From Laguncularia racemosa (taxonomy: Eukaryota > Streptophyta > Magnoliopsida > Myrtales > Combretaceae), in contig JBBMOL010000090.1 in assembly GCA_037954665.1 (NCBI GenBank), forward strand, positions 1,984,001-2,048,000: 64,000 nt of DNA. The letters run 5' to 3'. The notes below the pieces were generated by a model that saw nothing but the letters and a program-made list of their open reading frames with translations, was not told the origin of the DNA and searched no databases. Below are positions 47,560-59,962 of this stretch, piece after piece (position 1 is the stretch's first letter; each line of letters opens with the position of its first letter). The position numbers were made by a program, and so were the translations under genes.

Positions 47560-48100
47560 ACATTCACTTTCGGTACATAACGCGGCACATCAGCAAAATA
47601 AGATGGGGCCATAACAATGGCGTGAGGCTACCAACTAATCTGCTAGGGCAGAATTATTGTCGACACAGAAGCAAGAATGGTATTCTTCACTGAGGGTGCT
47701 TCTGTTTTGCAAACCAGGTTTTTCCAACTTTGCTATGATTTAACCCTTATAATATCTCAAAAATTACTTTAGCAATCAAGAGTACCCATAAAGTGGTGAA
47801 AAGGTGGCATTAATGGCTAGGAAATAATGGTTAACCACAATGTAAAATGTCTCAAGGAAAACAAGAGAAACCATGTTTTCCCTCTTCCCCTAAGGTTCTC
47901 TGTAGTATTCTAACAATCACCACCAATCGGTGCACCATTATTGCCATTTTTAACCATCACCTATTACTGAAAGCCACCGGTACCCAAAATTACTACCATA
48001 TTATCTAACAATTATAGAATTTTTGCAAATATTAAGCTTTCAGCAAAACAAATGTACTTACATTAAACGCAAAACAACTATCCATTAATAGAATAGCCAA
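47560..48100 (-). pseudogene. Diverged second copy of the unclassified coding relic
   Basis: Matches 16.26-16.72 kb in short patches in the same order and orientation. GAATTATTGTCGACACAGAAG at about 47650 corresponds to TAATTGTTGACACAGAAG at about 16266. TTTTGCAAACCAGG corresponds to TTTGTGAACC. CACCAATCGGTGCACC..TTTTTAACCATCA (about 47925-47966) corresponds to CACCAATGGCACAG..GCTTAACCATCA (about 16599-16632). Too decayed to read a protein. It shows that the relic inside LTR A belongs to a repeat family. Confidence 0.35.
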
Positions 48101-48493
48101 CTGTAAAGAAGACAAGATTAGACGTGAGTGCAATGAAAGAGCAAATCTGTTTTCAGCCATAAACAACGCAAAATCAGTCCCCTGAATCACATTTTAGTTG
48201 GCATAACTTTCTATTATAGCCTATTATCAGCAAAGATATTGTAACGGATACCGGAACCAAGGTGCTCCTCACAGCTTGGACCGATATATTCATAAGTTCA
48301 AGCTATTGAAAAGAATAAAGGATGTCCATAAAAATGCAGTGGAATTATTCGAGTGGTACACATTATTCTTTGATCAACATTGCTGTCATCATCAAGCAAT
48401 AAAAAGAAGTCTTACAACATAGCAGAAATTCAGTAAATCAATATCATAACCTGCGCGATAGACTGACATAATTTGTCATTCTATCAGCACCAC

Positions 48494-51400
48494 CTATTCT
48501 TCCTCCTCCGCCTCTTCCAGCCAATTCACGAATGGTTCTAATGCCTTCACAAAATTCTGCCTGTATAGGAGAAGGTTTTCATTAAAATGCACGGAAAAAA
48601 TTTACTTAATACTACTTTCCAGAAAGAAAGATTTTTCTGTATATACATATGATAGCAAGTTTTGGTCTTTATAGTGGAATCAGTTTATTGTAACAAGACC
48701 CTCCTAACCACAGCAAGCAAGAAATTTCACGATTGATTAGTGGAAAATGAGTTGCTATTTTAAACTAGGAATTCATGCTTTAACTTATTAGGTGGCTAGA
48801 TTCCTCCTCTTTTTTTTTTTTTCTTCTCTTCTCCAGCAAGGGCGTAAGACTGAAGGGAATGCAGATTGTATACCTGCCCCTTGTGTTGGTCCCTTTGCGG
48901 TACCAGTACATAATGGTGTCTTCAGCAAGCACATCCTGCTCATAAAGAGACCTTATGATTTCAGGGAACAATTTCATCAGCTTCACATCCTCATAACACT
49001 GAATTTGAACTTTGTAAATGAGCTCCAACTCAAGTTTCCCATTTGTACAAAAAGTGTTAAGCAACTGTGCCCATGTTTTCACCTGCAACATTAAAAGAAA
49101 CAAATTCCAGAATTAAACCAGCAAGTTCCCTGTATATATGAGCATTTAAAAACTTGGAATATCAGCACGACATCGAACAACTTTTTATTTCTCTTACTCT
49201 CTATCCAACTGGCAGAATTGGATGTGAAAGGATCCACTGGATGCTTAGAAGCAACCTAGAGCCACTGGGCAACAGTATGAACATTTCCCAAGGACAAATA
49301 GCCAAAATTATATTCTATAACATAACGTACCCCAGAGGAAGTATATGGCTTTGGATCATGTGCAGTCATGCAGCAGGATTCAGGTTATCAAATTCCACAC
49401 AATGGCATAAGGCTCATCTATTCAACTACACACAGTGCGCAGAAAGATAGAAAGTTGTTCTTACCAAGTTCAACAATACATGCAGAGTGATAGTTCAGAA
49501 GATGTATAATTTTGTCCAATATTTAATGCAAGTCTCCTTCAATCCCATGAGTTGTTTATAATGCAAACTATCCCCTGGTAAAGGGATACTGGAGTCATAG
49601 CAGCAGCCATAACTTTTATTCATTGGTTCATGTTGTCCTTCCCGACCAAGTCCATTTTTCCTATGCACAGAACGTAGTGGAGTCCAAAAAACGAAAGCTT
49701 ATGCTGCTTTCTTTTGTAGCCCTTTCTTGTCAATTTATGAAAAGTAACTGTGTATGAATGAAGCAAAGAATATGATTAATAAGTATACCTGGCGCAAAGC
49801 TGCATTGGCATTTTGCTGCTGATTCTTCCCAGACCATTGAACAGCATCCATTATTACATCCCAGAGCACACGCACAACCTCAATATCTGGTAACTTGGCA
49901 TCCTTGACATGCTGCTTCACAGTGTCAATTACTTCAGATGTTTCGGTCTCCTCCGCTATCTGACTGGTGAGAGCCGATTTCATTTCCTTCAATTTCACCT
50001 CAAAAATTTTCTTTTCATTGTATTCAACCAACGCTACAAGCCCTTCCTTCCTGAATCATTACGCCAAAGCAAAGATCAGTCATAAATCTCCATACTATAT
50101 TATTGGGATGTTTCAGAACAAAACACCCAACAGCATGAGAATAAAATCCAGAAAAGAGATAACAAATTCTAATTCATAAATCCTGAGGTTAAACTCTAAT
50201 AGAAAATGCATATAACATAGTTGTAAAAGTGTTTTGAGTAGATCCAATGCATCAGCCAAGTATCCGACTACAAATAGTTTCCCAGGTTTGAATATTTTCA
50301 AGACTAAAAGGTGACAGGAACATTATATCCACCAAGCAGTACATTAACACAATCAAATTCAGCATTAATGGACAGTAAACCAAATTGACAATATTGCACC
50401 AAGAGCAATGCAACATGCAAATAGTATGCTAAATTCTCACCTGAAATGCTCTGAGAAACCTTCTGCAGATCGCTTTGCTGATGGGAGAAAGTCCATAAGA
50501 TTGTCCTCCACCTTTCCCCTCTTCAGAAGGGAAATTAAATCATCAAGGCTGTTATCAACCAGGTATTCCTTGAAAAAATCTGTTATGAATGGAAGAACTA
50601 GCCCTTTTGCCACAAGTGTATCCTTGAGCAACGGTTGGAATACAGTCTCTGGTGGAAGCCCAGAAAGCTTTTGCGAGAATGCAAGCGCTGTGAAGACTGC
50701 CAGCTTCTTCCTTTCATTTTCCTCAAAGAATTCCAGAGACTGAAGGAACCTTCGCATAACATTTTCTAGATTCTTGATAAGGAAGGGTTTCCTCCTCAAA
50801 ATCTTTTGAATGTAAATCACAGATGGCAGAATTGCTTCACGTTGAGGTTCACAATCTACAATGGAATATGGGTGATGCTCCCCTTCATCAGGTTTTGTAG
50901 TCCCAGGTTGTGTACGCCCTCCTATGAAAACAACCTGTCATGGAAAATAAGTTGAATTCTACATTAGACTGACCATACATCTAGAAGATTCTGCTAATAA
51001 CTAAGCACAAAAGACGATAATAAAAGAGTTATGAAATTATGGACTTAAAAAGAAATAGAAATTTTTCTAAAATTCTTTCTTGGTTTAAAATTTTTGTGAA
51101 ATTTAGATCATTTGAATTTACAATTAAAGGTCATATAATTTCATCCAAAAATATTTTTCATCCAAAACAATTCTAGGTCATATAACTGCATACCCATGTC
51201 TAAATGTAATCATATAAGTTTAAAAATCGAATGGTTTCAAAAGAAATTATGTTATATCTATATGTCAAATCAGCATCCACTTTTCAAACATAAGCAAGCA
51301 TGCATAGATGGTCAACTTGTTTGAATAGTTTCCTCAAAATCACATAAAAGATGAGAAGACACCTTTTTCACATTTGATCAAGAGAGCAACCACACCTTGA

Positions 51401-53448
51401 AAGTAGCTCAATGGATTAAGTCAGTTATCTCAAGGATTTGACCTAAATTACCTAAAGATACAAGCCCTTCCTAATTCTAAAACTGTTTTGACGATTCTTA
51501 TATATTTATTGAACTAAGGGAGGAAGAGAAATAGCAAAAAGAGCTTGCCTCAAAAAAGGTGTCCCCGTATCTTGAGAAGTTGAGATCGGAAGATTCGACA
51601 GTTTTAGCAATAAGTTCCTGTAAGAAGACAGCATTTGATCAGCTGTACTGGTTAGGCATTGGTGTGACTGCAAAACAAGATTGATATGTGCAGCTTTCAT
51701 TCAAATTATTCAGTTACCAGATCACCAGCATTATCCACGTAAATCTGGACCACTGCATCTGCAAAAGCTGCAGGGTCCAGCGGAGCTGCAATGTTCCGTT
51801 TGCGGGTCTTAATCCGCGTGCCACTATTGAAACAAGCAATACAAAGTCCATCAACAGGTGGAAATTAGTAATAAGAGGTGATTTCTAAAAGGAAATTCTA
51901 CTTAATTTACCAATCAAGAAAGACAGAAAGATAAATAAACCAAATGACAGTTACATTGGACATGTTTATGAAGAACTAGCTTCTTTCGAAACTTACACAA
52001 TTAATATTACAAAAACTACTCAATAAACCAAGAAAATTATTCAACATGACATCCACTAGGACCAATATATACACCTTAAATAATTTAAGATAGGGAAAGA
52101 GAAAATTTTGATTCATATAAGCGACTGCAGGCACCTGGAAGACCACCACTCAAACTGGGATGTTGGTTAAAAGAGGCTTAGGACAAGTCTGCTTTGTGAA
52201 AATATTTTTGCCTAATCATTTGTATAGTATAATATTGAACAAAAGAAAGGAAACCAGAGGATCTTAGCTTTTCATAATTCCTTGTGTAGAATAATTGTAT
52301 TTCAGCAATTGTTCCATGGAAAAATTCTTCTCAAGCACCAAAAAATGAAAAATTCTGTGGTAAATGAAAACGATTTTCATGAAAGTTTTCCCTTTATGTA
52401 AGCAGGCCAAGAGCTATTGGCAAAATAGTTTCTTAAAAATGACTAAAATCCTTGTTTAAAAATGAAAAAGAATTTTCCTCAGTTCTTGATCACACTCAAA
52501 CAATAATAAACCAACAGAAACTATCATCACCTCTAATAAACTCATTTTTGGGTAAATAAATTATTGGAGTAATAAAGGAGGTTAATTACAACTGCTAAGA
52601 GTGGGGGATGGGATACAACAAAACTTTATTTTATTACAAAGAATTTACAAAAAAACACTGTTTAGGAACTCAAAGAAACCAAATCAAATGGTGTAAGCCA
52701 AAATTTTCCTAGCAAGAGAAGGAGGAGGAGGAACTGGGTTCACCAAGCGACTAGAGTCCCTAGTTCTCCACGGACGATAAACTGCAACAGTTGGAATTTA
52801 TTAGATATGGTCTAATAAACTGCAAAAGTTTATAAACTTTTTTCCGTGGAAAAATCAGAAGCTTAGCTGAAAACAATTAAGTTTCAGAGACTTCTCTATC
52901 CACATTATTAATGTTTATAAAGGATACAATATTCAGTGAAATGCAAAAGAACCATGGACTTATCTCCATCAAATACATACACAGACGAACATGATTCAAA
53001 CCGATGATCCCGAGAACCGATACGGAACACAAATAAACAAAGAAAAAGAATAAAGACTTACCCTAGAGTGGGTTTCTCCTTCGAGCTGCAAAATGAAAAC
53101 AAAAATGATTAAAACACGTCCACAAACACTCATTCAATGAATTGATAATAGAAAAGTATACGCAAAGCTACAATCTTTAGTGCCATACAACATAAAAATA
53201 CGGATTTCACAATAGAAAGATGTCAGATAGCAGATTCGACATAGCAGATCCGATACTATTCAAGAAATTTACGTTTGACAAATCAAATTAACAAATACCC
53301 AAGATCCAATTAGCCACTGAAGGAACATGAAAAACACAGATCTTTCGCACAAAATCCTATTAGGGTACATCAACTTGATCCGTAAGAGCATAAAAGATTA
53401 GATCTTCTGGAAAGAGAGAGAGAGAGAGAGAGAGAGTAAATACCTCAT
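48494..53448 (-). CDS. 5MP: eIF5-mimic / BZW-type protein with C-terminal W2 domain, 8 coding exons, 411 aa
   Basis: Coding exons (- strand): 53448-53444, 53085-53062, 51823-51718, 51617-51549, 50934-50441, 50050-49789, 49082-48874, 48560-48494; 1236 nt, frame intact. The start codon sits at the end of exon 1, with only ATGAG before the first intron. The product starts MSSKEKPTLGGTRIKTRK and ends WLEEAEEEE. Landmarks: the IAAPLDPAAFADAVVQIY helix (about 21-38), YIQKILRRKPFLIKN (about 112-126), FSQKLSGLPPETVFQPLL (about 155-172), and a C-terminal W2/eIF5C domain (about 245-411) with LWDVIMDAVQWSGKNQQQNA, KLMKLFPEIIRSLYEQDVL and the acidic end box. Animal 5MP/BZW proteins bind eIF2 and eIF3 and tune start-codon stringency by competing with eIF5; plants carry a close homolog. 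Intron 4 (51548-50935) uses a GC donor. Cytosolic; no signal peptide. Confidence 0.95.
52684..52786 (-). other. Exon-like fragment in intron 2 of the W2-domain gene
   Basis: On the - strand an acceptor-like CAACTGTTGCAG is followed by about 33 open codons, including DSSRLVNPVPPPPSLARK and ILAYTI, then a stop at 52684-52686. An AATAAA hexamer follows about 55 bp downstream. It resembles the last exon of another gene, or a retroposed fragment. It is not part of the eIF5-mimic frame. Family unknown. Confidence 0.3.
53413..53436. repeat. (AG)n microsatellite at the start of intron 1
   Basis: Twelve AG units (CT on the transcribed strand), 6 bp inside intron 1 of the W2-domain gene. CT-rich sequence near plant promoters and 5' UTRs is common. 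Confidence 0.95.
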
Positions 53449-54340
53449 AAACCAAGATGGGTTTTCGAGTTAAAGATCGGAGAAAGCTGAGAAAGACTAG
53501 TTTAAGCTTTTTTTGGTTTATTGGGGTTGTATTTTTAGAGACGGTGACGAAATGACGAAGAAGAAGAAGAAGGGAGAGGGGGAGGGGAATATTAATAGTG
53601 GGAGAATATAATATTTTAATTTAATAGACAAACGGAACGGAAAAATTAGAATTAACTCGCACATTCACAAGCACCCTCCGTTTTTTAATGGGTTCCTTCC
53701 TGCCCTGCCCTTTTCAAGCTGCGGTTCGATTCGAATTCGATTCGCGTCCTCCAAGTACAAGGCCCTTTTTCCACTACGACTCGACCAACTCAATGAAGCA
53801 GTGCTAGGTTACCACCGGGCTGAAGTTTCTTCATAAAGAAAACAGCAAAAGTTAAAGAGAACTGACTGCCACTATTAACGATAAGAATTTACCTAATTTG
53901 TTTTATTATTATTATATAAGTCTAATTACTATATTAAGGTAAATTTACCTAATGTGTTTTTATATTTTTTTATCGAATAAAAGTATATTTAAAGTACAAC
54001 ACATCTCAACATTTCTTTTTTTTTTATCCATCATCTTATGTGGTATAAGAATTTGGTTCACAACACAAGTGAGCAAATCCTTAAACTTATCCAAACAAAT
54101 TAATAAAGAATAATATTTAAATTACTATTTGAATTTTAGATATTCAATTTTATACTTGAAGTTTAAAGTGATTTTATCATACTCAACAGAATTTTTTGTA
54201 CTTAAATTATACACATAAAGTTTGAAATTATCAAATATTGTACTTAATTAACTTTTTATTTGTTAGATTTATCACTTCAAGTATCTTTAATATATATATA
54301 TATATATATATAATTATATATATATATATCATAACAAATA
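53449..54340 (-). promoter_or_regulatory. 5' UTR and upstream region of the W2-domain gene
   Basis: The 5' UTR probably starts near 53530-53600, where CTTCGTCATTTCGTCACCG and a GA/CT-rich run lie; no TATA element is evident. Farther out the sequence is AT-rich and holds a (TA)n run (54288-54330) just before the gypsy element. No other gene is seen. Confidence 0.45.
54288..54330. repeat. (TA)n microsatellite
   Basis: About 20 TA units with one AATT interruption, ending 10 bp before the gypsy 5' LTR. Confidence 0.9.
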
Positions 54341-56493
54341 TGTAAATGTTTAGATATTATTTTAAATATATATATGTAATGCATATTATTATTAAAAATC
54401 TATCAAGATAAGACGGGAAATAAGATATATTAATAGAGACAAGATAGTCTTTTTGCAACCTGAGTATATAAACCCTTTTAACCTAGGTTTAACTCTTTGC
54501 CTCATTTGTCACTATAAAACCCTAATTCATTCCACAGAAACTCTCCCAAAAAACAAAACAAACCCTCAAGAATCTAAAGAGAGAATAAGGGAATCAATGT
54601 TTTCGCTCAGGTAAGGAACTTAATAATTAGAACAAATGTATAAGACTTCGAATCCATAGCCCTAAAACATTTTGACGATGTACAATCAGGAATTGAGAAT
54701 TGGAGCGAGTAGTAAGGCAAAAAGCACATAGAAACGGACAATCCAAGAAGCTAGATTGCAACTCATAACGAGTAAGTACCAAAATCCATGGTGATATGAT
54801 AGAATTAGCATAAATTGGAGTTAATTCAACATATTTATTTGGAAAATCAAGTTAAGATTAGAAAGAACGAGGAGTTTTGAATTGAAAAAAGAGAGTTCGT
54901 AGTGAATAGAGAGATACACAGCACGGCCATGTCATGTCTCGTGTCAAACCCAAGCTATATAGAGAGATAAACGACCTCCTAACACGGTCGTGTTGTACCC
55001 CGTGTTAAATCTCAAAACATATAGAAAGGTATACGGCCTCTTAACATGGCGATGTTATACCCCATGTTAAAACCCATAACGTACAAAAAGGTATAGGACC
55101 ACTCAACATGGCCGTGTCATACCCCACATTAAAACCAAAATTACTCAGAAAGGTACATGGCCTCTTAATATGATCGTTTCTCGCCCATGTAAAAAGAGCG
55201 AGAGAGAGAGAGAGAGAGAGAGAGAAATGCACACGGCCTTTGGCACAATCATGTGCTACCTCATGTTTACCTACATGGCCTCCAATATGACCGTGTTGAG
55301 TTGAAACACATCCATTTCATTTTAATGTGTTGAGATAAAATTCTAAAATCATGTAAGTAAGATTATGTATAGATTTAGAGGATTTGTGAAGCTATAGACG
55401 TGTAAGAAAAAGTCAAGATTTGCAAAGTCAGGTATGTGTATATTATGTGTGTTGTTTGTGCTTGTTAAGTTAGATATTGTGCGTGGATTAATTATTATTG
55501 TAATTGAATTTGATTGTGTGTGCATGTGTTTGTAAATTGCTAGGTTCGAGAAATCGAGTGTAGGTCGATGTTCTTAGAGTGGCACCCCAATAATCGATAT
55601 GGCACCCCGATAATCGGTATGTGATGTTATCCCTAGTGGAGTTGTGTATCAAAATGATCCGAGTAGCATGTGGAAGGATATTGTGAAAAGACTCATATTT
55701 GTGGAAGGATGTTATGAAATGACTTATGTTTATGGAAGAATGTTGTAAAATGACTCATAGACTCATGGATAGTGAGGAATACTCATTGTTATATATATAT
55801 ATGGAATAGACTCATGGATAAGGGGGAGTACCCTTTGTCATATATATATGTGAATGTGTGTGTGTATTGTTTATAGAAGGATTGTGAAAGGATGTTATGA
55901 AAGTTATGTGTAATTGTGTATTGGCTAAAGATTGTGAAAGACAAATAAAATCGTGTATGAATATTATGTTACATCATGCTTGTGTTATTGCTTCTATTGT
56001 AGCATGTGTATGTGTTTGTCGGTATACATAGTGCTAGGCATTAGCTCACCCCTAATTAGAACTTTTTTTAATTATAGGTGTCATAGGAGAAATTATAGAG
56101 TATGATGAACCCTTATAGAGACCAATCAAGATACTGAGGAGAATGTGGAATACGTGTACTATGACAAGTAGTATCTTAATGAGGAAAAAGGAGAATATTG
56201 AATATTTTGTAATTGTCACTTTGACTATTATGTTATTTAAGTTTTGATTCTGTTGTATTTAATTGAGGAGATTGAATAGGAATTATGTTTTGAGGATATA
56301 TATATTCCCTTCAAAAGTTGTTGTAGTGTTAAAGTCTATAAATGCTTTCATTGTAGTAATTTGAGAGGTTAATCATCATATTGAATACTTGAAGGTTAAT
56401 GTTTGGAGAATTATAGTGTTTTGGCTTTTGCGTGTTTTCAAGTAATGAGGACACATGACGAGTCATAGCATTCTCGAGTTTCAAAGTGTTACA
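54341..56493 (+). repeat. 5' LTR of the gypsy element (2153 bp)
   Basis: Runs from TGTAAATGTTTAG to ...AAAGTGTTACA. TATATAAA at 54465-54472 is the likely promoter. A ~61-bp minisatellite lies downstream (about 54905-55195), then (GA)n at 55199-55225. It is about 470 bp longer than the 3' LTR, mainly because 54615-55010 has little counterpart there. Confidence 0.9.
54905..55195 (+). repeat. ~61-bp minisatellite inside the gypsy LTR
   Basis: Four to five units, each with an AAAGGTATACGGCCTC-like start, an AACATGGCCGTGT-like middle and a TACCCC(A/G)TGTTAAA-like end. Starts are spaced about 61-62 bp (near 54971, 55033, 55095 and 55156). The 3' LTR retains about three units (61650-61800). Confidence 0.85.
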
Positions 56494-56500
56494 ACTTATG

Positions 56501-56512
56501 TGGTATTAAAGC
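56501..56512 (+). other. Primer binding site of the gypsy element
   Basis: TGGTATTAAAGC, 7 bp after the 5' LTR end, differs from TGGTATCAGAGC at two positions. tRNA-iMet type. Confidence 0.85.
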
Positions 56513-56776
56513 TTAGGTTTGATGATCTTTAGAATTAGGTGAAGATCAATAGGTATAAGTTGCAAACAATAAAAAGTAAGGCATAGTCTTTAGAGGAATT
56601 AGGCATTGAATCCGTAAGATAATAATACGTGTGATAGTGGGTAAAAAAAGAGATTAATATTATTGATTAGTGAACCCATTCAGTAATCTTTGAACTGTTA
56701 TGCTTAAGTATTTCTTTACTTTGAAGAATGTATACATTCTTATATCTTTCCTTACTATTGTATTTCATTTTATAGA

Positions 56777-57860
56777 ATACCTAAGAGAATTTCAAGATTA
56801 GGATCATCCTCAAGAGCTGGAGGTGATGCTCTTGATAATAGAATGCCCCCCAAACCTCCTCAACACGGATAAGGAGGAAATGAAGTGAATGTTACATAGA
56901 TGCTAGAAGCTATCAATACTCTAGCAAAGGTAGTGGCATAGCAACGGCAACAAATACAGAAAATGCAAGTGTTGAATATGAGACAAGCTCAAATGATGGG
57001 AGAGATTAGAGAGAGACCAGCTAGGGAAGTAGGTTTGGCCCGTTTTGTCCGAATGATCAGGGACTCCAGGGCGAAGGCAAATGATCCACTGGATGTTGAG
57101 TAGTGGATTGATGAAATAGAAAAGACATTTGAAGCACTGGGAACACTTGAAGATAAGAAGGTAAAATATGCTATATATATACTAAAGGGCTCAACTTCTG
57201 AGTGGTGGTCAAATGCTTTCAAACTTATTGTGGGAGTGATTACATGGAGTAGGTTTAGGGAGATACTGTATGAGCAATATTTCCTGAGCACTATTAGAGA
57301 AAGGATGTAGGCAGCATATTACAACTACTATCAAGGGAAAAGATTTATAGGTGATTATTAGATGGAACTCAACTGTCTAATGAAGTTCATGCCCACTTGC
57401 ATTCAGAGCTGATGAGAAGTTAATGGCTCATCGATTCATATTGAGATTAGAACCTACTCTACAACATGAAGTGGTTGCCTTCCAATAGAAAACCTACTTT
57501 GAAGCTATGAACAAAGCTAAACTCCTAGAACAGAGTCACAAAAAAACTAACGAAATGAGGACTTGGGGAACGAGAATGGTACTAGGGAAAAGACCTACCC
57601 ATATAGTGAAAACTAGACTTGTGGTCATTATAGTGCCCTCTTCTCAGGTTAGAACCTCATACATGAGTTAGGGTAACAGATGTGGAAGATGCTATAGACC
57701 ACACGAGTTAAATGATTGTAAATGGCCAAAAGGTGCCTATTTTTCTTATGGGAAAACAGGACAAAGTAACAAAACTTGTTAGGAGAGATCAATACCCTTA
57801 GCATTCTACTTCTCATGCAAACAAAGGGAGTCATAGAATGGCGGATTGCCCAAATAATAA
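56777..57860 (+). pseudogene. gypsy gag relic with zinc knuckles
   Basis: Read with frame changes. A Gln-rich stretch (about 56940-56990) precedes the retrotransposon gag domain, with FVRMIRDSRAKANDPLDVE, WIDEIEKTFEALG and YAIYILKGSTSEWWSNAF near 57040-57215. Cys/His-rich pieces near 57670-57860 (CGRCYRPHELNDCKW, CKQRESHRMADCP) correspond to zinc knuckles. Several in-frame stops are present (for example after PLDVE). Confidence 0.82.
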
Positions 57861-57960
57861 AGGACAAAATGTGCAGCCAGCACTAGTAAGAAGAAATCAG
57901 GCTGGTAACAATGGTGGTAAACCCCAATAAGCAAGACCAAGACAAAGAGACCCAACACTA

Positions 57961-58632
57961 GTGTTCATGCTACAGAGGCAAGGTACTTTAGACATAGAGA
58001 CTTTAGTAAGTACACTATTGGTAAATTTTGCTGAAACATATGTATTATTTGACACTGGTGTATCATATTCATGTATATCTAATGCATTTAAAAGTAAATA
58101 TGATATATGTACTGAAGTGTTGGATGCTATATTAAGTTTGAATACCCCTATAGGTGTGGGTAAAGGATTGAATAAAATATGTAGAAAAGTCTGTATAGAG
58201 GTGCATGATAAAGTAATAATTGCAGATCTTCTTGTGTTATACATGATTGATTTTGATGTAATTTTGGGAATGGATCGGTTAATTAGACATCACGTAACCA
58301 TAGATTGTCATGATATGACCATCCATTTCAATAAACTAGAAAGGGAACAATTTATTTTCCAATTAGAGGCACATAGACCAATAGGATTGCCAACATATGA
58401 ATTGTGGGGTAAAAGTATAATGGCATCAATAATAGTTGAGGCTGAAGAAGTGATGGAAATTGAGAGAGTATGGATAATGAAGGAGTTTGCGAGAGTATTT
58501 CCAGATGACTTGCCAAGTTTACTCCCGGTAAGGGAAATTGAATTCAGCATAAATCTAGTGTTTGGTATAGCTCCCATATCAAAAGCCCCATACCATATGG
58601 CACCTACAGAGCTAAAAGAACTAAAGGACTAG
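57961..58632 (+). pseudogene. gypsy protease and start of reverse transcriptase (open 223 codons)
   Basis: The longest intact piece of the polyprotein. The aspartic protease motif LFDTGVSYS is at residues 34-42, in place of the usual DSGA(S/T)HSF. IDFDVILGMDRL follows at about residues 95-106. From about residue 175 the RT entry region FPDDLPSLLPVREIEF appears, and the frame stops at residue 223. The catalytic Asp of the protease is kept. Confidence 0.85.
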
Positions 58633-59830
58633 ACACAAGAACTACTAAATAAGAAGTTTATCAGACCAAGTGTTTCACCTTGGGGTACACTAATATTATT
58701 TGTAAAGAAGAAAGAAAATAGCATGCGGTTATGTATAAACTACCGAGAGCTGAACAGGGTTACAATACCCTCTTCCAAGGAATCATGACTTGTTTGATCA
58801 GTTGTAAAGACCTCAAGTTTTCTCAAAAATAGACTTTAAATCTAGGTACCACCAATTGAGAATCAAGAAAAAAAGACATCTAGAAGACAACCTTCAGAAC
58901 TAGGTACGGGTATTATAAGTTCCAAGAATACCGTTTGGACTTACAAATGTACCGGTAGTCTTCATAGACTTAATGAATTGAATATTCACAAAATAATTAG
59001 ATAAGTTTGTTATCGTGTTCATAGGTGACATCTTATTATACTTTAGAAGCGAAGAAGATCATAAGCAACATTTGAGGATAGTATTGAGTAGACCACAGGC
59101 AGAAAAGTTATATGCCAAGTTTAAGAAATGTGAATTCTAGTTGAAGTAGGTCACCTTTTTAGGTCGTGTGATTAGTAAGGATGAGTTAGCTGTAGATCTT
59201 GAGAAAATAAGAGTTGTGAACGAATGGCTCAAGCCAAAGACTGTAACAGAAATTAAAAGCTTCTTGAGGTTAGTAGGATACTACAGAAGATTTGTAAAAA
59301 AATTCTCCAAACTAGCAACCCCTTTGACTAAGTTGATTTAGAAAGGGGTAAAGTTTATATGGGATGACCGATGTGAAGTAAGCTTCATGACATTGAAGGA
59401 GAGATTAACTTCTACATCGATGCTTGCTCTACTAGTTAATGGTGAAAAATCTGTAGTACATAGTGATGCATCTATTTAAGGGCTCGAGTGTGTATTGATT
59501 TAGAATAATAAGGTAATTACATATGCATCTAGATAATTGAAGCCCTATGAGAAGAACTATTCGACATATGATCTAAAATTAGCAACACTGGTGTTTGCAC
59601 TCAAATTGTGGAGACACTACTTACATAGAGAGAAGTGTAAAATATTCATATATCATAAAAGTCTCAAGTACCTCTTTACCTAGAATGAGCTAAATATGAG
59701 GCAAAAACACTGGCTAGAATTGATAAAGGACTATAACTTAGACATTTAGTACCATCCTAAGAAGGCAAACGTAGTGGCTGATACACTCGGTAGAAAGAAA
59801 CATGGTAATCTGGCAACATTAATCACAACT
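58633..59830 (+). pseudogene. gypsy reverse transcriptase and RNase H relic
   Basis: RT fragments in order: FIRPSVSPWGTLILFVKKK, SMRLCINYRELNRVTI, FSKIDFKSRYHQLRIK (motif A Asp kept), then FIGDILLYF near 59010. In the last, the first Asp of the usual Y/FxDD box is Gly, which should abolish polymerase activity. RNase H follows: VVHSDASI near 59455, PYEKNYSTYDLKLATLVFAL near 59545-59605, WRHYLHREK, and the terminal ADTLGRK near 59780. Stops and frame shifts interrupt it. Confidence 0.88.
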
Positions 59831-59962
59831 TAAAAGAAAATATTAGAAGATATGCAGAAATTAAATCTAGAGATTATGACTTAGGAGATTGGAGCTAGAT
59901 TCACCAGCTTACAAATACAACTGGTATTAATTGACATAATAAAAGCTGCACAAGTTGAATAT

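Noticed and set aside
49154..49450. 98-codon + strand frame
   Set aside because: Lies in an intron of the W2-domain gene on the opposite strand and has no recognisable features.
57897..58577. - strand frames of 115 and 89 codons
   Set aside because: Shadows of the gypsy protease frame on the + strand.
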